A stretch of 36,749 bases of DNA from Treponema sp. (GTDB lineage Bacteria; Spirochaetota; Spirochaetia; Treponematales; Breznakiellaceae). This document shows positions 1 to 7,903 of the stretch, one piece after another. A program made the position numbers and the translations under genes. Each line of letters opens with the position of its first letter. Position 1 is the stretch's first letter. The DNA is taken from positions 1-36,749 of the forward strand of contig JAIRRJ010000004.1 of assembly GCA_031256035.1 (NCBI GenBank), in the 5' to 3' direction. The notes under the pieces were generated by a model. It saw only the letters and a list, made by a program, of their open reading frames with translations. It ran no database searches and was not told the origin of the DNA.

Positions 1-1
1 A

Positions 2-565
2 TACGTAAAAATATTAATTGACGCCATGATGGCAAACGGGGTGTATGCGGATGATATACGCGGCTGGAATTTGGAATCGGTTGTTTCATCAGCGCGCCTT
101 CATGACATCGGTAAAATCGCAATTCCGGATTCTATTTTGAACAAACCCGGCTCATTGACACCGGAAGAATATCATGAGATGAAGACTCATTCTTCAGCGG
201 GTGAGCGGATTATCGACCAGATAGTCGCGCGGACAGGAGAAGCTGAATTTTTGCATAACGCCAAATTGTCCGCGGCTTACCACCATGAACGCTGGAACGG
301 CACCGGTTATCCGTACGGCCTGAAAGAAACCGAGATACCACTGCATGGGCGCATAATGGCGATTGTCGATGTATACGATGCGCTCACTTCCGAAAGGCCG
401 TACACACAAGCCTTTTCCAGCGAAGAAGCGGTTAAAATTATCATGGATGACGCAGGTAAACATTTTGATCCTGCCATTGCGGATGTCTTTTTCAAAATAA
501 AAGATCAGATTGAAGCGGCGCGGGTGAAACTGACCCAACAAAGGCAGCAAGATGACAAAAAATAA
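2..565 (+). CDS. HD-GYP domain protein, C-terminal part (cut by window edge)
   Basis: The reading frame is open from the first bases of the window, so the N-terminus lies outside; the first internal ATG is at 26. The visible part is the C-terminal portion of an HD-GYP domain, the family that hydrolyses cyclic di-GMP in the cytoplasm. It shows the metal-binding HD motif (ARLHDIGKIAIPD), a following EYHEMKTHSSAGERII helix, the YHHERWNGTGYP signature that contains the GYP triad, and the usual IPLHGRIMAIVDVYDALTS segment. All expected catalytic residues in this part are present, so enzymatic activity is plausible. The gene overlaps the next one by 14 bases and is probably co-transcribed with the binding protein and hybrid kinase downstream. 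An N-terminal receiver or other sensor domain is likely but not visible. Confidence 0.88.
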   Translation, partial: YVKILIDAMMANGVYADDIRGWNLESVVSSARLHDIGKIAIPDSILNKPGSLTPEEYHEMKTHSSAGERIIDQIVARTGEAEFLHNAKLSAAYHHERWNGTGYPYGLKETEIPLHGRIMAIVDVYDALTSERPYTQAFSSEEAVKIIMDDAGKHFDPAIADVFFKIKDQIEAARVKLTQQRQQDDKK

Positions 566-1526
566 GTTGGTGATATTCTTGGCAGTTTTTATTTCTGTCA
601 GTTTCATGGGCTGCAAGAAAACCGAACACAAGAAAATCCGCTTTGGCTGCATCGGGCTGGATCAGATGCACAGCCCCGCCGTCATGGTGATGAAAGAAAA
701 GAAGCTGCTTGAAGCGGCGGGTTTTGCCGTTGAGTGGGTTGAATTTCTCACCGGGGCGTATGCGATGCAGGAGATGGCTGCAAGTTCCATTGATTTCGCA
801 AGCTGCGGCGCTTCCCCCATAATGATCGCCCATTCGCAGGGAACGGCTCTTGTCATCCTTGCCGGCGCAAATGAAGAAGGCTCCAGTCTTGTCGTGGATA
901 ATTCGATTCACACAATCAAAGACCTTGAAGGCAAGAGAATCGGCACTCCCGGCACAGGTTCCATTCAGGATACCATGCTGGCGCAATGGGCGAGGGTGAA
1001 TAAAATATGGATCAGGCGCGTAGCCGTGCAGGTTGCCGACATGCCCGACCTCCTGCAAAAAAAAGAAATCGATGGTTTTATCTCGTGGGCGCCCCATCCT
1101 GCAAGGGCAGTAGAAAACAGGGACGGGCATGAGCTGCTGACATCGTATGACATGATGCCGCACCATCAGTGCTGCGTGCTTGTTACAAGGGATGACATCC
1201 TGCGTGACGATTATGATACCGTAAACAAGGTGCTGGAAGTGTACCTTGCCGCTTATAAGTGGTTTCTCGCCAACCATGAGGAGTCCATAAAATTAATGGT
1301 TAAAACCACCGGCATGCACGAGTCCGTTATCCGCAAATCCATAAGAACCGTCCATTATTCCAATCCCCCGTATTGCAATACGGAGAGTCTGCACAATATG
1401 GCTAATGGCCTTATTGAAATCGGCAGGATCAGCATAAAAGAAGAGGATGTGGAGCCTTTTTTGCACAGCCTGTACCGCCCGGAACTGCTGGAAAAAATTA
1501 CCGGCACCAGACAGCCTCATCATTAA
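552..1526 (+). CDS. ABC-type substrate-binding lipoprotein (NMT1/SsuA-like)
   Basis: This encodes a 324-residue periplasmic solute-binding protein of the nitrate/sulfonate/taurine (NMT1/THI5-like) fold. A short basic N-terminus, a hydrophobic stretch and the lipobox FMGC (Cys21) mark it as a lipoprotein. The order 'GCIGLDQMHSPA..', 'DFASCGASP', 'DLEGKRIGTPG' and 'EIDGFISWAPHP' follows the two-lobe binding-protein pattern. The ATG at 552 lies inside the end of the HD-GYP gene with AAGG about 8 bases upstream. No permease or ATPase of an ABC transporter is present in the window; the next gene, 9 bases downstream, is a transmembrane hybrid kinase. I infer that it may deliver a ligand to that sensor rather than feed a transporter, although transporter genes could lie upstream. 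The ligand cannot be read from the sequence. Confidence 0.85.
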   Translation: MTKNKLVIFLAVFISVSFMGCKKTEHKKIRFGCIGLDQMHSPAVMVMKEKKLLEAAGFAVEWVEFLTGAYAMQEMAASSIDFASCGASPIMIAHSQGTALVILAGANEEGSSLVVDNSIHTIKDLEGKRIGTPGTGSIQDTMLAQWARVNKIWIRRVAVQVADMPDLLQKKEIDGFISWAPHPARAVENRDGHELLTSYDMMPHHQCCVLVTRDDILRDDYDTVNKVLEVYLAAYKWFLANHEESIKLMVKTTGMHESVIRKSIRTVHYSNPPYCNTESLHNMANGLIEIGRISIKEEDVEPFLHSLYRPELLEKITGTRQPHH

Positions 1527-1535
1527 GGAAACAGC

Positions 1536-4500
1536 ATGAAATGGTTTGAAAACATAAAAATACGGAACAAGCTTTTTATCGTATTCGGGATGCTTGTATT
1601 CATTATGATCTCTTTTTCGGTGTTTGCCGTTGCGCGAATTATCAGCATGGGCAGCCACTATAATGAGCTGATTACTATTCACCAGGTGCGGCAAATCCAC
1701 ATAGCGGATGCAATCGCGGATGCTTACGGGCTGCGCGTTGTAAACCTTTCCAGAGGGTATCTCCTGGAAGATGATCATTTCAGGGATTTGATTGTCAGAA
1801 TGCTGGAAAACTATCAGGAAAATGCCGATTCGTTTATGGAAAATCTTAATGGTTATCGCAGTAACATGCTTTCCGATCCAAGTTATACAGAAGCGGAAAA
1901 ACAGGAACGTTTGGCTATCGTAAACGGAATTGAAGACATATTCAACGGATATTTGGAAATTACCATAAGACTCGAAAACGCCGTGGAGAATAATGACAAA
2001 GCCGAAGTGATCAGTATTTTTAATGAAGCCATCCCTGCAGGAACAGAGCTTATTGATAAATTGCAGGACTTCCGCAATTTGGTCTTTTACACAGCAAGGC
2101 TCAAAGCCGCTCAAACAATGGACAGCACTGCCAATACAATAGTCATAATTGTTATTATGACTGCCGCCTTTATTCTTATTTCAACTTTAGTTTTGCTGTT
2201 CACGGTCAGCAGTCTTAACCGCCCCTTTGTAAAACTGGAAAAAGCGGTAGCAGAAATAGCAAGAGGGAACCTTGCCTACCCTGTCCGGGATACCCGCAGA
2301 GATGAACTGGGAAAACTTTCAAACTGCATAGGCGACATGGTAGACAAAGTCTCAGAACATAATAAAACGATGGCTGTCATGGACATTCTGGACTCCATGA
2401 TAAATGTTGTTGACCTTGACTATAATCTGCTCTATATGAACAGGCACATGGCGGATACATTCGACCTTGACAGGGAAAAATGCCTGGGGCAAAAATGCTA
2501 CAAGGTTACCAAACACAAGGACAGCCCCTGCGAGTTCTGTCAATTGCCGGAACTTCTGCCTGACAAAGATTCATTCCCGTCCAAAGAGTTTGAATACCTG
2601 TGGGATGACGCTTTAGGTATATGGGTCGGCGGTACAGCTTCAATCATACGCTGGATAGACGGTTCAATTGCGTTTTTCCGGGCGTCAAGGGACGAAACGG
2701 ATAAAAAAGAACAGGACATAAAATTGGAAGAGGCGCTTGAAACGGCAAAAGCGGCGTCTGCGACAAAGTCTTCCTTTCTTGCAAACATGAGCCACGAAAT
2801 CCGCACCCCCATGAACGCCATTTTGGGTGTAACAGAAATTCTTTTACGGGACGAAAACCACAGGCAAAGCACCGTAGAAGGGCTGCAACGTATATACCAT
2901 TCGGGCGATTTGCTGCTTAACATAATCAACGACATACTGGATTTGTCAAAAATAGAAGCGGGCAAGCTGGAATTGGTGTACAGCAATTATGAAATCGCAA
3001 GCACTATCAACGATACCGTAACACTTAACATGATGCGGATTGGCAGTAAGCCCATTGAGTTTGAACTTTCCGTAAACGAGAACCTCCCATCCGTGCTGCA
3101 CGGAGACGAGCTTCGCATTAAACAGATTTTGAATAACCTCCTCTCCAATGCGTTCAAGTATACAAAAGAAGGCAGGGTTAAACTTTCGATTTCCTTCGAG
3201 GGGCATCCTCAGGACAATGAAGAGGTAACGCTTGTTTTTGCCGTGAGCGACACGGGGCAGGGGATGAGCGAGGAGCAGGTCAGTAAGCTCTTTGATGAAT
3301 ATTCGCGGTTTAACGTAGAAGCCAACCGTACAACCGAAGGTACGGGGCTGGGCATGAGCATAACAAAAAATCTGTTATTCATGATGAACGGTGATATTGA
3401 CGTAACAAGCGAGATGGGCAAGGGGTCGGTGTTTACCGTGTGGATGCCGCAAAAGTGTGTCGGCAGCGAAACATTGGGCAAGGAACTGGCGGAGAACCTT
3501 GAAAAATTCAGGGCAACCGGAGACGGAAGCCCGTTTAAAAAAGCGCAAATAGTGTGCGAACCGATGCCTTACGGCAAGGTCCTGGTTGTTGATGATGTAG
3601 AATCGAATTTGTTTGTCGCCCAGGGGCTGATGAGACCTTATGAACTGTCTGTTGAAACCGCCGGAAGCGGTTTTGCCGCGATTGATAAAATCAAGGACGG
3701 CAATGTGTATGACATAGTTTTTATGGATCACATGATGCCCAAGATGGACGGCATTGAAACTGTCAAGAAAATACGCGAGTGGGGATATTTACAGCCCATT
3801 GTCGCGCTGACTGCGAATGCGGTGGTCGGGCAATCCGATGTATTTTTGGCAAACGGCTTTGACGGGTTTGTTTCCAAGCCGATTGACTTGCGCCAACTAA
3901 ACGCCGCGCTCAGGAAATTCGTGCGCGACAAACAGCCTCCCGAAGTGATTGCGGCGGTATCGGCGGCGCGAAAAGGCGATCAACAGATCGGCGCAGCTTC
4001 GCAGCAAGCATCGCTGCAAGCAGCGGAGGTTTCTGAAACATGGAAAAAGATTGAACAGATAGATGGGCTTTCCGTGCAGACAGGGCTGGAAAGGCTCATG
4101 GGACAGCGTGACATTTACGAAAAGGCATTGAAATTATTGTTAAAGGAAATTGACAAGTGCGACAGAAACTTAAAAGAATTTTTGTCCGTTAACGATATGC
4201 ACAACTTTGCCATCGAGGTTCACGGTATGAAAGGGTCGCTGGCAAACGTCGGCGCGATGGAAATCTCCGCATTGGCAAAAGAACTTGAAATGGCATCCAA
4301 AGCGGTAGACGCTGACTTTTGCGCAACAAACCTGCCTCCGTTCCTTGACCGTCTCGGTAATTTCAAAGCGAGCCTTGTGGATGCTTTTGCAGAAGAAAAA
4401 CAAAACCAAGGGCCGGTTGAAATTCCGCCCGAATTACCGCCCATTCTTGAAAAAATAAAAGCCGCCATTAGTAATGAAGAAACTGACTATGTGGCAATAG

Positions 4501-4631
4501 ACGAAGGATTGGAAGATTTGGACAAGCTTAATGCCGGCGCTCTGAAAGAAGATATAGATCAAATAAAGGAAGCTGTGGCAATGCTGGATTATGAAAACGC
4601 CATGGAAATGATGCGGAGGCTTGCCATCTAG
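1536..4631 (+). CDS. Membrane hybrid histidine kinase with PAS, receiver and HPt domains
   Basis: This 1031-residue inner-membrane sensor kinase has, in order: TM1 (about 13-35), a periplasmic helical sensor region (36-198) like four-helix-bundle MCP sensors, TM2 (199-222), HAMP (224-276), PAS (280-395), HisKA with phospho-acceptor His420 in SHEIRTP, HATPase_c with N box, DTGQGM and GTGLGM boxes, a receiver domain with phospho-acceptor Asp731 in VFMDHMMP, and an HPt domain with His896 in VHGMKGSLANVG. The complete His-Asp-His relay is in one chain. The PAS domain holds four cysteines (316, 321, 332, 335), two as CxxC. AAGGAA lies 5 bases before the ATG. It follows the binding lipoprotein by 9 bases and its stop overlaps that of the convergent response regulator in a shared CTAG. 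Confidence 0.95.
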   Translation: MKWFENIKIRNKLFIVFGMLVFIMISFSVFAVARIISMGSHYNELITIHQVRQIHIADAIADAYGLRVVNLSRGYLLEDDHFRDLIVRMLENYQENADSFMENLNGYRSNMLSDPSYTEAEKQERLAIVNGIEDIFNGYLEITIRLENAVENNDKAEVISIFNEAIPAGTELIDKLQDFRNLVFYTARLKAAQTMDSTANTIVIIVIMTAAFILISTLVLLFTVSSLNRPFVKLEKAVAEIARGNLAYPVRDTRRDELGKLSNCIGDMVDKVSEHNKTMAVMDILDSMINVVDLDYNLLYMNRHMADTFDLDREKCLGQKCYKVTKHKDSPCEFCQLPELLPDKDSFPSKEFEYLWDDALGIWVGGTASIIRWIDGSIAFFRASRDETDKKEQDIKLEEALETAKAASATKSSFLANMSHEIRTPMNAILGVTEILLRDENHRQSTVEGLQRIYHSGDLLLNIINDILDLSKIEAGKLELVYSNYEIASTINDTVTLNMMRIGSKPIEFELSVNENLPSVLHGDELRIKQILNNLLSNAFKYTKEGRVKLSISFEGHPQDNEEVTLVFAVSDTGQGMSEEQVSKLFDEYSRFNVEANRTTEGTGLGMSITKNLLFMMNGDIDVTSEMGKGSVFTVWMPQKCVGSETLGKELAENLEKFRATGDGSPFKKAQIVCEPMPYGKVLVVDDVESNLFVAQGLMRPYELSVETAGSGFAAIDKIKDGNVYDIVFMDHMMPKMDGIETVKKIREWGYLQPIVALTANAVVGQSDVFLANGFDGFVSKPIDLRQLNAALRKFVRDKQPPEVIAAVSAARKGDQQIGAASQQASLQAAEVSETWKKIEQIDGLSVQTGLERLMGQRDIYEKALKLLLKEIDKCDRNLKEFLSVNDMHNFAIEVHGMKGSLANVGAMEISALAKELEMASKAVDADFCATNLPPFLDRLGNFKASLVDAFAEEKQNQGPVEIPPELPPILEKIKAAISNEETDYVAIDEGLEDLDKLNAGALKEDIDQIKEAVAMLDYENAMEMMRRLAI

Positions 4632-5452
4632 TGTCTTCTGCCGATATGTTTCGCTACTTTTTCGAGCAGAAGGTTCGGCTGAAACGGCTTTACGATAAAA
4701 TCGCAGGCTCCGCGGCTCAGGGCTTCCGCCACATGATCGGGAGTTCCTTCAGAAGTTAAAAATATAATCGGCGTATTCTTGTGCTCCCAGAATTTCCTTA
4801 TAATGGGGATAAGTTCAAACCCGTTGAGTACGGGCATCTGGTAATCAAGCAAAAATAAATCAGGCGTTATCTGATGTAAGAACTTTTCAACCCGTGTGGG
4901 GTCGGGCAGTATGTGTACCTTGTACTTTTCGCTCAAAAGGGAAGATATTGTTCTTAACATAACAGGAGCGTCGTCAACAGCCAGAATTTGCAGCTTGTTG
5001 GCGGCATCCCCTTTTTCCAGCAGGATCAAATAATCCTTTAAGCGCTGTGTTTTATCAATGCCTGTCTCTCCTGTTATTTTTGTTTTGATTATCTGTGCGC
5101 AGAACCCGTTAAACTCATCAACAATTTTCTTCGCCAAATCAGCCGCATATTCCTTGTGGCCCCTGTTCCAGCCGGATTTGATGATGTCTTCGAGTTCATG
5201 TACAAATTTGACGCTTCCCAGGCTTTCCAGCAGCGTATTAAAAGTTTCCAAAGCATCGTAATCAGTTTCAACGGCTTCCTGAGAGACAATTTTGCCGAAA
5301 GCTTCTATTGCCTTTGGAGCCTGCTCACAGCAGTTTGACAGCATATTGAAATATTCCCCGACTTGTAACGCCAGGTTGATCCTTATTACTCTGTGAATAT
5401 CCAGGCTGCCCTGTTTCAAAATAGCCGGAATATCAAAGTTTTCGTCACTCAT
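4628..5452 (-). CDS. Response regulator with long N-terminal helical domain
   Basis: This 274-residue cytoplasmic protein ends in a receiver domain (about 153-274). It has the acidic pair Asp160-Asp161, phospho-acceptor Asp203 in LLDYQMPVLNG, Thr233 and Lys255, so all conserved receiver residues are present. The first 150 residues are helical, contain several cysteines (41, 42, 118) and match no output domain I know. There is no DNA-binding or enzymatic output, so a relay or protein-interaction role is likely. It is convergent with the hybrid kinase, the stop codons overlapping within CTAG, and its partner is probably the HPt domain of that kinase (inference). The gene has its own promoter only 9 bases from the start codon and no Shine-Dalgarno sequence. 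Confidence 0.88.
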   Translation of the reverse strand: MSDENFDIPAILKQGSLDIHRVIRINLALQVGEYFNMLSNCCEQAPKAIEAFGKIVSQEAVETDYDALETFNTLLESLGSVKFVHELEDIIKSGWNRGHKEYAADLAKKIVDEFNGFCAQIIKTKITGETGIDKTQRLKDYLILLEKGDAANKLQILAVDDAPVMLRTISSLLSEKYKVHILPDPTRVEKFLHQITPDLFLLDYQMPVLNGFELIPIIRKFWEHKNTPIIFLTSEGTPDHVAEALSRGACDFIVKPFQPNLLLEKVAKHIGRRH

Positions 5453-5461
5453 GGTATTTTA

Positions 5462-5490
5462 ATTTTATCATATTTGCGCCGCGTGATCAA
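5462..5490 (-). promoter_or_regulatory. Sigma70-type promoter of the response regulator gene (leaderless type)
   Basis: Read on the minus strand there is TTGATC (5485-5490), a 17-base spacer and TAAAAT (5462-5467), followed by 9 bases and the ATG. The predicted transcription start lies at or 1-3 bases before the start codon. Confidence 0.55.
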
Positions 5491-5509
5491 TCAGATATAG
5501 TAATCTGAC

Positions 5510-5554
5510 ACCTACGCTACATGTGGAGGCAGCCTCGCTACATATAGCGTAGGT
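5510..5554. repeat. Inverted repeat in intergenic region
   Basis: ACCTACGCTA (5510-5519) is the exact reverse complement of TAGCGTAGGT (5545-5554). The 25-base centre carries a smaller GAGG/CCTC palindrome and two partial copies of GCTACAT. It lies between the response regulator promoter and the 3' end of rnc. It could form a hairpin in either transcript but has no T-run, so it is not a classical terminator. It may be a small dispersed repeat. Confidence 0.6.
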
Positions 5555-5568
5555 GCCGAGCCGGAGGT

Positions 5569-6255
5569 TTAACTTTCACTGTTCACTGCTAACTCTTCAT
5601 ACGCAAGCCGGGCGGCTTCCTGTTCGGCAGTTTTTTTGCTGCGGCCTGTTCCTTGCCCGCAGGCTCTTCCGTTCACGCTGACTTCCATCCAGAAGATGCG
5701 TTCATGTTCGGGACCGGAACGTTTGACCATGCGGTATTCGGGATAACAGCGGTAAACACGCTGGCAGTATTCCTGCAGCAGTGATTTGTAATCTTTATGA
5801 TAATCGGTATCGGTTACGCGGCTTATTTCAGGAGCAAGAAGCGCGCTTACAAAGTCAAATGCGGCTTTGTATCCCGAATCAAGGTAGAATGCGCCGATAA
5901 GGGCTTCCAGTGCATCGGCAAGGATTGCCTTCTTGGTTCTGCCGCCCGAAAGCTCTTCGCCCTTGCCCAGCAAAAGCATTTCATCGATCTGTAAAAGACG
6001 TGCGATGCCGGACAAAACGTCTTCGGAAACAACAACGGCTTTTATTTTGGCAAGTTCGCCTTCGCTCTTGCCGGCATAATTCCGGTACAGAAGAGTCGCG
6101 CACACTGCGCCCAAAATCGAATCGCCCAAAAACTCAAGGCGCTCATTGTTGGCTTTTACTCCTGTTTCATTGGAAATAGAGCGGTGAAAAAAAGAAAGGT
6201 TCAGCAGCTCAATGTTTTTAAATTTAAAACCGGCGGCTTTCTGAAAAGCCGCCAG
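5569..6255 (-). CDS. rnc: Ribonuclease III
   Basis: RNase III cleaves double-stranded RNA in rRNA processing. The catalytic domain shows ERLEFLGDSILG (signature with the metal-binding Glu and Asp) and DALEALIGAFYLDSG, followed by a dsRNA-binding domain (YKSLLQEYCQ to KKTAEQEAARLAYEEL). The conserved body extends upstream of the first usual start-type codon (TTG at 6129, which falls inside the signature): the frame reads AAGFKFKNIELLNLSFFHRS before it. Between the in-frame stop at 6322-6324 and the signature there is no ATG or GTG. I chose a CTG at 6253-6255, preceded by AGGAAAG, as the most plausible start, giving 228 residues, normal for the family. The C-terminus (VNSES) is encoded by a CAGTGA-type repeat. 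It is third in rpmF-acpP-rnc, about 28 bases after acpP. Confidence 0.9.
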   Translation of the reverse strand: MAAFQKAAGFKFKNIELLNLSFFHRSISNETGVKANNERLEFLGDSILGAVCATLLYRNYAGKSEGELAKIKAVVVSEDVLSGIARLLQIDEMLLLGKGEELSGGRTKKAILADALEALIGAFYLDSGYKAAFDFVSALLAPEISRVTDTDYHKDYKSLLQEYCQRVYRCYPEYRMVKRSGPEHERIFWMEVSVNGRACGQGTGRSKKTAEQEAARLAYEELAVNSES

Positions 6256-6283
6256 TTGTCTTTTTCTTTCCTGACTGAGACCG

Positions 6284-6520
6284 TTACTTTTGCTGGGACT
6301 TAATAAATTCGTATGCGTCCTTCACAGTCTCAAATTCATTGGCTTTGTCGTCAGGAATCTGGATGCCCATTTCTTCCTCTATTGCATAAACCAACTCATA
6401 GGTGTCAAGGCTGTCGGCGCCAAGGTCCTGACGGAATGACGCTTCCAGTGTGATTTTCCCCTCATCAACTTCCAGTTTTTCCGCGATGAGTTTTTTCATT
6501 TTTTCAAATAATTCGTCCAT
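6284..6520 (-). CDS. acpP: Acyl carrier protein
   Basis: This 78-residue acidic cytoplasmic protein carries growing acyl chains in fatty-acid synthesis. The GADSLDTYEL motif contains the phosphopantetheine attachment Ser37. Length, acidity and helix pattern are those of ACP. The Shine-Dalgarno site AGGGAG precedes the ATG. It lies between rpmF (17 bases upstream) and rnc, a common bacterial order (rpmF followed by fatty-acid genes and rnc). The usual fab genes between rpmF and acpP are absent here. Confidence 0.97.
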   Translation of the reverse strand: MDELFEKMKKLIAEKLEVDEGKITLEASFRQDLGADSLDTYELVYAIEEEMGIQIPDDKANEFETVKDAYEFIKSQQK

Positions 6521-6537
6521 TTCTTCTTTTCTCCCTT

Positions 6538-6726
6538 TTAGACTTTCGAATTAGGAACAATTACCTGCTTCCCGCGATAAAAGCCGCATTTTGGGCAGAC
6601 ACGGTGCAAAAGAACCTTGTTACTGCAAGTGCTGCAATTTATCATCGTAGGTGCGGTAAGTTTCATGTTAATGGACTGCCGACGGCGCGTCCGTGCTTTA
6701 GATGTTTTATTTCTGGGTACTGCCAT
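6538..6726 (-). CDS. rpmF: 50S ribosomal protein L32
   Basis: This 62-residue basic protein starts MAVPRNKTSKARTRRRQS, characteristic of L32, and has a zinc ribbon with CSTC (31-34) and CPKC (44-47). It is the cysteine-containing (zinc-binding) form of the protein. GAGG precedes the start. It is the first gene of a probable rpmF-acpP-rnc operon and is preceded by its own promoter. Confidence 0.97.
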   Translation of the reverse strand: MAVPRNKTSKARTRRRQSINMKLTAPTMINCSTCSNKVLLHRVCPKCGFYRGKQVIVPNSKV

Positions 6727-6746
6727 GTTTAAACCTCACTTTTATG

Positions 6747-6775
6747 AAAATAACAAAAACCTACATTTGTGTCAA
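6747..6775 (-). promoter_or_regulatory. Sigma70-type promoter of rpmF-acpP-rnc
   Basis: On the minus strand: TTGACA (6770-6775), 17-base spacer, TATTTT (6747-6752). The predicted start is near 6740, giving a short leader of about 14 bases that still contains the GAGG Shine-Dalgarno site of rpmF. It overlaps the region just after coaD. Confidence 0.6.
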
Positions 6776-6783
6776 GATGGAGA

Positions 6784-7260
6784 TCAGTGGTATTTATTTT
6801 CTAGCGCCTTGGCAACCAGTGGGGGAACCATCCCGTGCAGGTTTCCCCGGAAGGAGGCCAGTTCCTTGATGGACGATGAACGTATGACAAAATATTCGGG
6901 ATCGGTTGTCATAAAAATGGTCTCAATTGACGGGTCAAGCGTCCTGTTCATCATTGAAAGCTCAAATTCATAGGAAAAATCCTCAAGGCCGCGAACCCCG
7001 CGAATAAGGAGTTTTATGCCGTTTTTACGTAAAAAATCAACAATTAGGGAATCACAAACAGTAACCGACACGTTTTTCCGCTCTTTTACAAGCTCGCGGA
7101 TCATGGAAGCACGCTCTTCAGCGGAAAAAAGATACTTTTTCTGCTTATTTTCAGCCACTACCACCACAAGTTCATCAAAAATGGCAGCCGCACGCTCAAT
7201 TATGTTAATATGACCAGATGTGGGAGGATCAAAAGAACCCGGAAAAGCGGCTTTTAGCAT
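6784..7260 (-). CDS. coaD: Phosphopantetheine adenylyltransferase
   Basis: CoaD transfers AMP from ATP to 4'-phosphopantetheine, the penultimate step of coenzyme A synthesis. The N-terminus [18 protein letters not shown] carries the TxGH nucleotidyltransferase motif, and [13 protein letters not shown] is the second nucleotide-binding motif; [14 protein letters not shown] is also typical. The open frame extends upstream, but homologous sequence begins at the ATG at 7258-7260, giving 158 residues, the normal size. No Shine-Dalgarno site precedes it; instead a promoter lies 6 bases upstream. It lies upstream of rpmF-acpP-rnc on the same strand, separated by 57 bases and a new promoter, and is divergent from a lipoprotein gene. 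CoaD supplies the precursor of the ACP prosthetic group. Confidence 0.96.
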   Translation of the reverse strand: MLKAAFPGSFDPPTSGHINIIERAAAIFDELVVVVAENKQKKYLFSAEERASMIRELVKERKNVSVTVCDSLIVDFLRKNGIKLLIRGVRGLEDFSYEFELSMMNRTLDPSIETIFMTTDPEYFVIRSSSIKELASFRGNLHGMVPPLVAKALENKYH

Positions 7261-7266
7261 ACACAC

Positions 7267-7295
7267 ACCATACAGTTTGATGATATTCCGGTCAA
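7267..7295 (-). promoter_or_regulatory. Promoter of coaD (leaderless type)
   Basis: On the minus strand: TTGACC (7290-7295), 17-base spacer, TATGGT (7267-7272), then GTGTGT and the ATG of coaD. The -10 box is weak, but the spacing matches the other leaderless candidates exactly. Confidence 0.45.
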
Positions 7296-7313
7296 GCCCC
7301 GCAAATATTTTTA

Positions 7314-7342
7314 TTGACATATTTCCGGTAAGGCTGTAAGAT
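7314..7342 (+). promoter_or_regulatory. Consensus-like promoter of lipoprotein gene (leaderless type)
   Basis: TTGACA (7314-7319), a 17-base spacer and TAAGAT (7337-7342) are followed by six bases and the ATG at 7349. The expected transcription start coincides with the A of the start codon. Confidence 0.65.
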
Positions 7343-7348
7343 AGTCTT

Positions 7349-7894
7349 ATGGAAAGTGTAAAATTGCGCTTAGTGTTGATCACGGCGTTAATCGTGGCAA
7401 TTTCCTGCGGTTCCAATCCTACGGTCTCAAAGCCACAGATTAAAAACGATAACGATAAGGAAGAAACGACCGCTCAGCAAGCGGAAGACGTTTTCGATCC
7501 GGATAAAATCAGTCAGGAACTTTATGCTTCTACCAGAAATAATGTGCAGCAATTTATTGACGGTCTAAACGAAGTTATAAGAAACAAAAATTACAATGCC
7601 TGGAAAGCAGTGTTGTCACCGGAAAAATTTGAGGAAATGTCTTCTACAGAGTTTCTCAACCAGGCTTCAGAAGACATGAGAACCCGGATAAGAACCATAC
7701 AGGAATATTTTGAAAAAGTTGTTGTTCCTTCCAGAGCCGGCACCAGAGTTGATTATCTTGAAGTTGATATAAAATTTATCAGCCGGAACAGGGTCACCGC
7801 GTATGCTTTGGTAAAAGCTAATGACGGCAGTATCAGGAGGCAGGTTCTGTATGATCTTGAACAAATTGATAATTTGTGGAAAATAATCAAATAA
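7349..7894 (+). CDS. Putative lipoprotein, unknown function
   Basis: This encodes 181 residues with a lipoprotein signal: hydrophobic [12 protein letters not shown] ending at Cys20, followed by a polar, acidic linker rich in Asp, Glu and Gln. The rest (about 48-181) is a soluble alpha/beta domain with helices ([20 protein letters not shown]) followed by strands ending [14 protein letters not shown] recognise no family; the shape recalls small nuclear-transport-factor-2-like domains, but this is only an impression. The ATG lies at the predicted transcription start. A TTG at codon 6, preceded by GGAAAG, is an alternative that would give a shorter signal. It is 9 bases from the HEAT-repeat gene and surely co-transcribed with it. 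Confidence 0.75.
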   Translation: MESVKLRLVLITALIVAISCGSNPTVSKPQIKNDNDKEETTAQQAEDVFDPDKISQELYASTRNNVQQFIDGLNEVIRNKNYNAWKAVLSPEKFEEMSSTEFLNQASEDMRTRIRTIQEYFEKVVVPSRAGTRVDYLEVDIKFISRNRVTAYALVKANDGSIRRQVLYDLEQIDNLWKIIK

Positions 7895-7903
7895 GGAGTA
7901 AAT

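Noticed and set aside
492-1277. Long minus-strand open frame opposite the binding-protein gene
   Set aside because: It is the antisense shadow of an unmistakable solute-binding protein and its translation has no recognisable motif.
5510-5554. Inverted repeat as terminator of rnc
   Set aside because: It lies beyond the rnc stop in a plausible place, but there is no T-run on either side.
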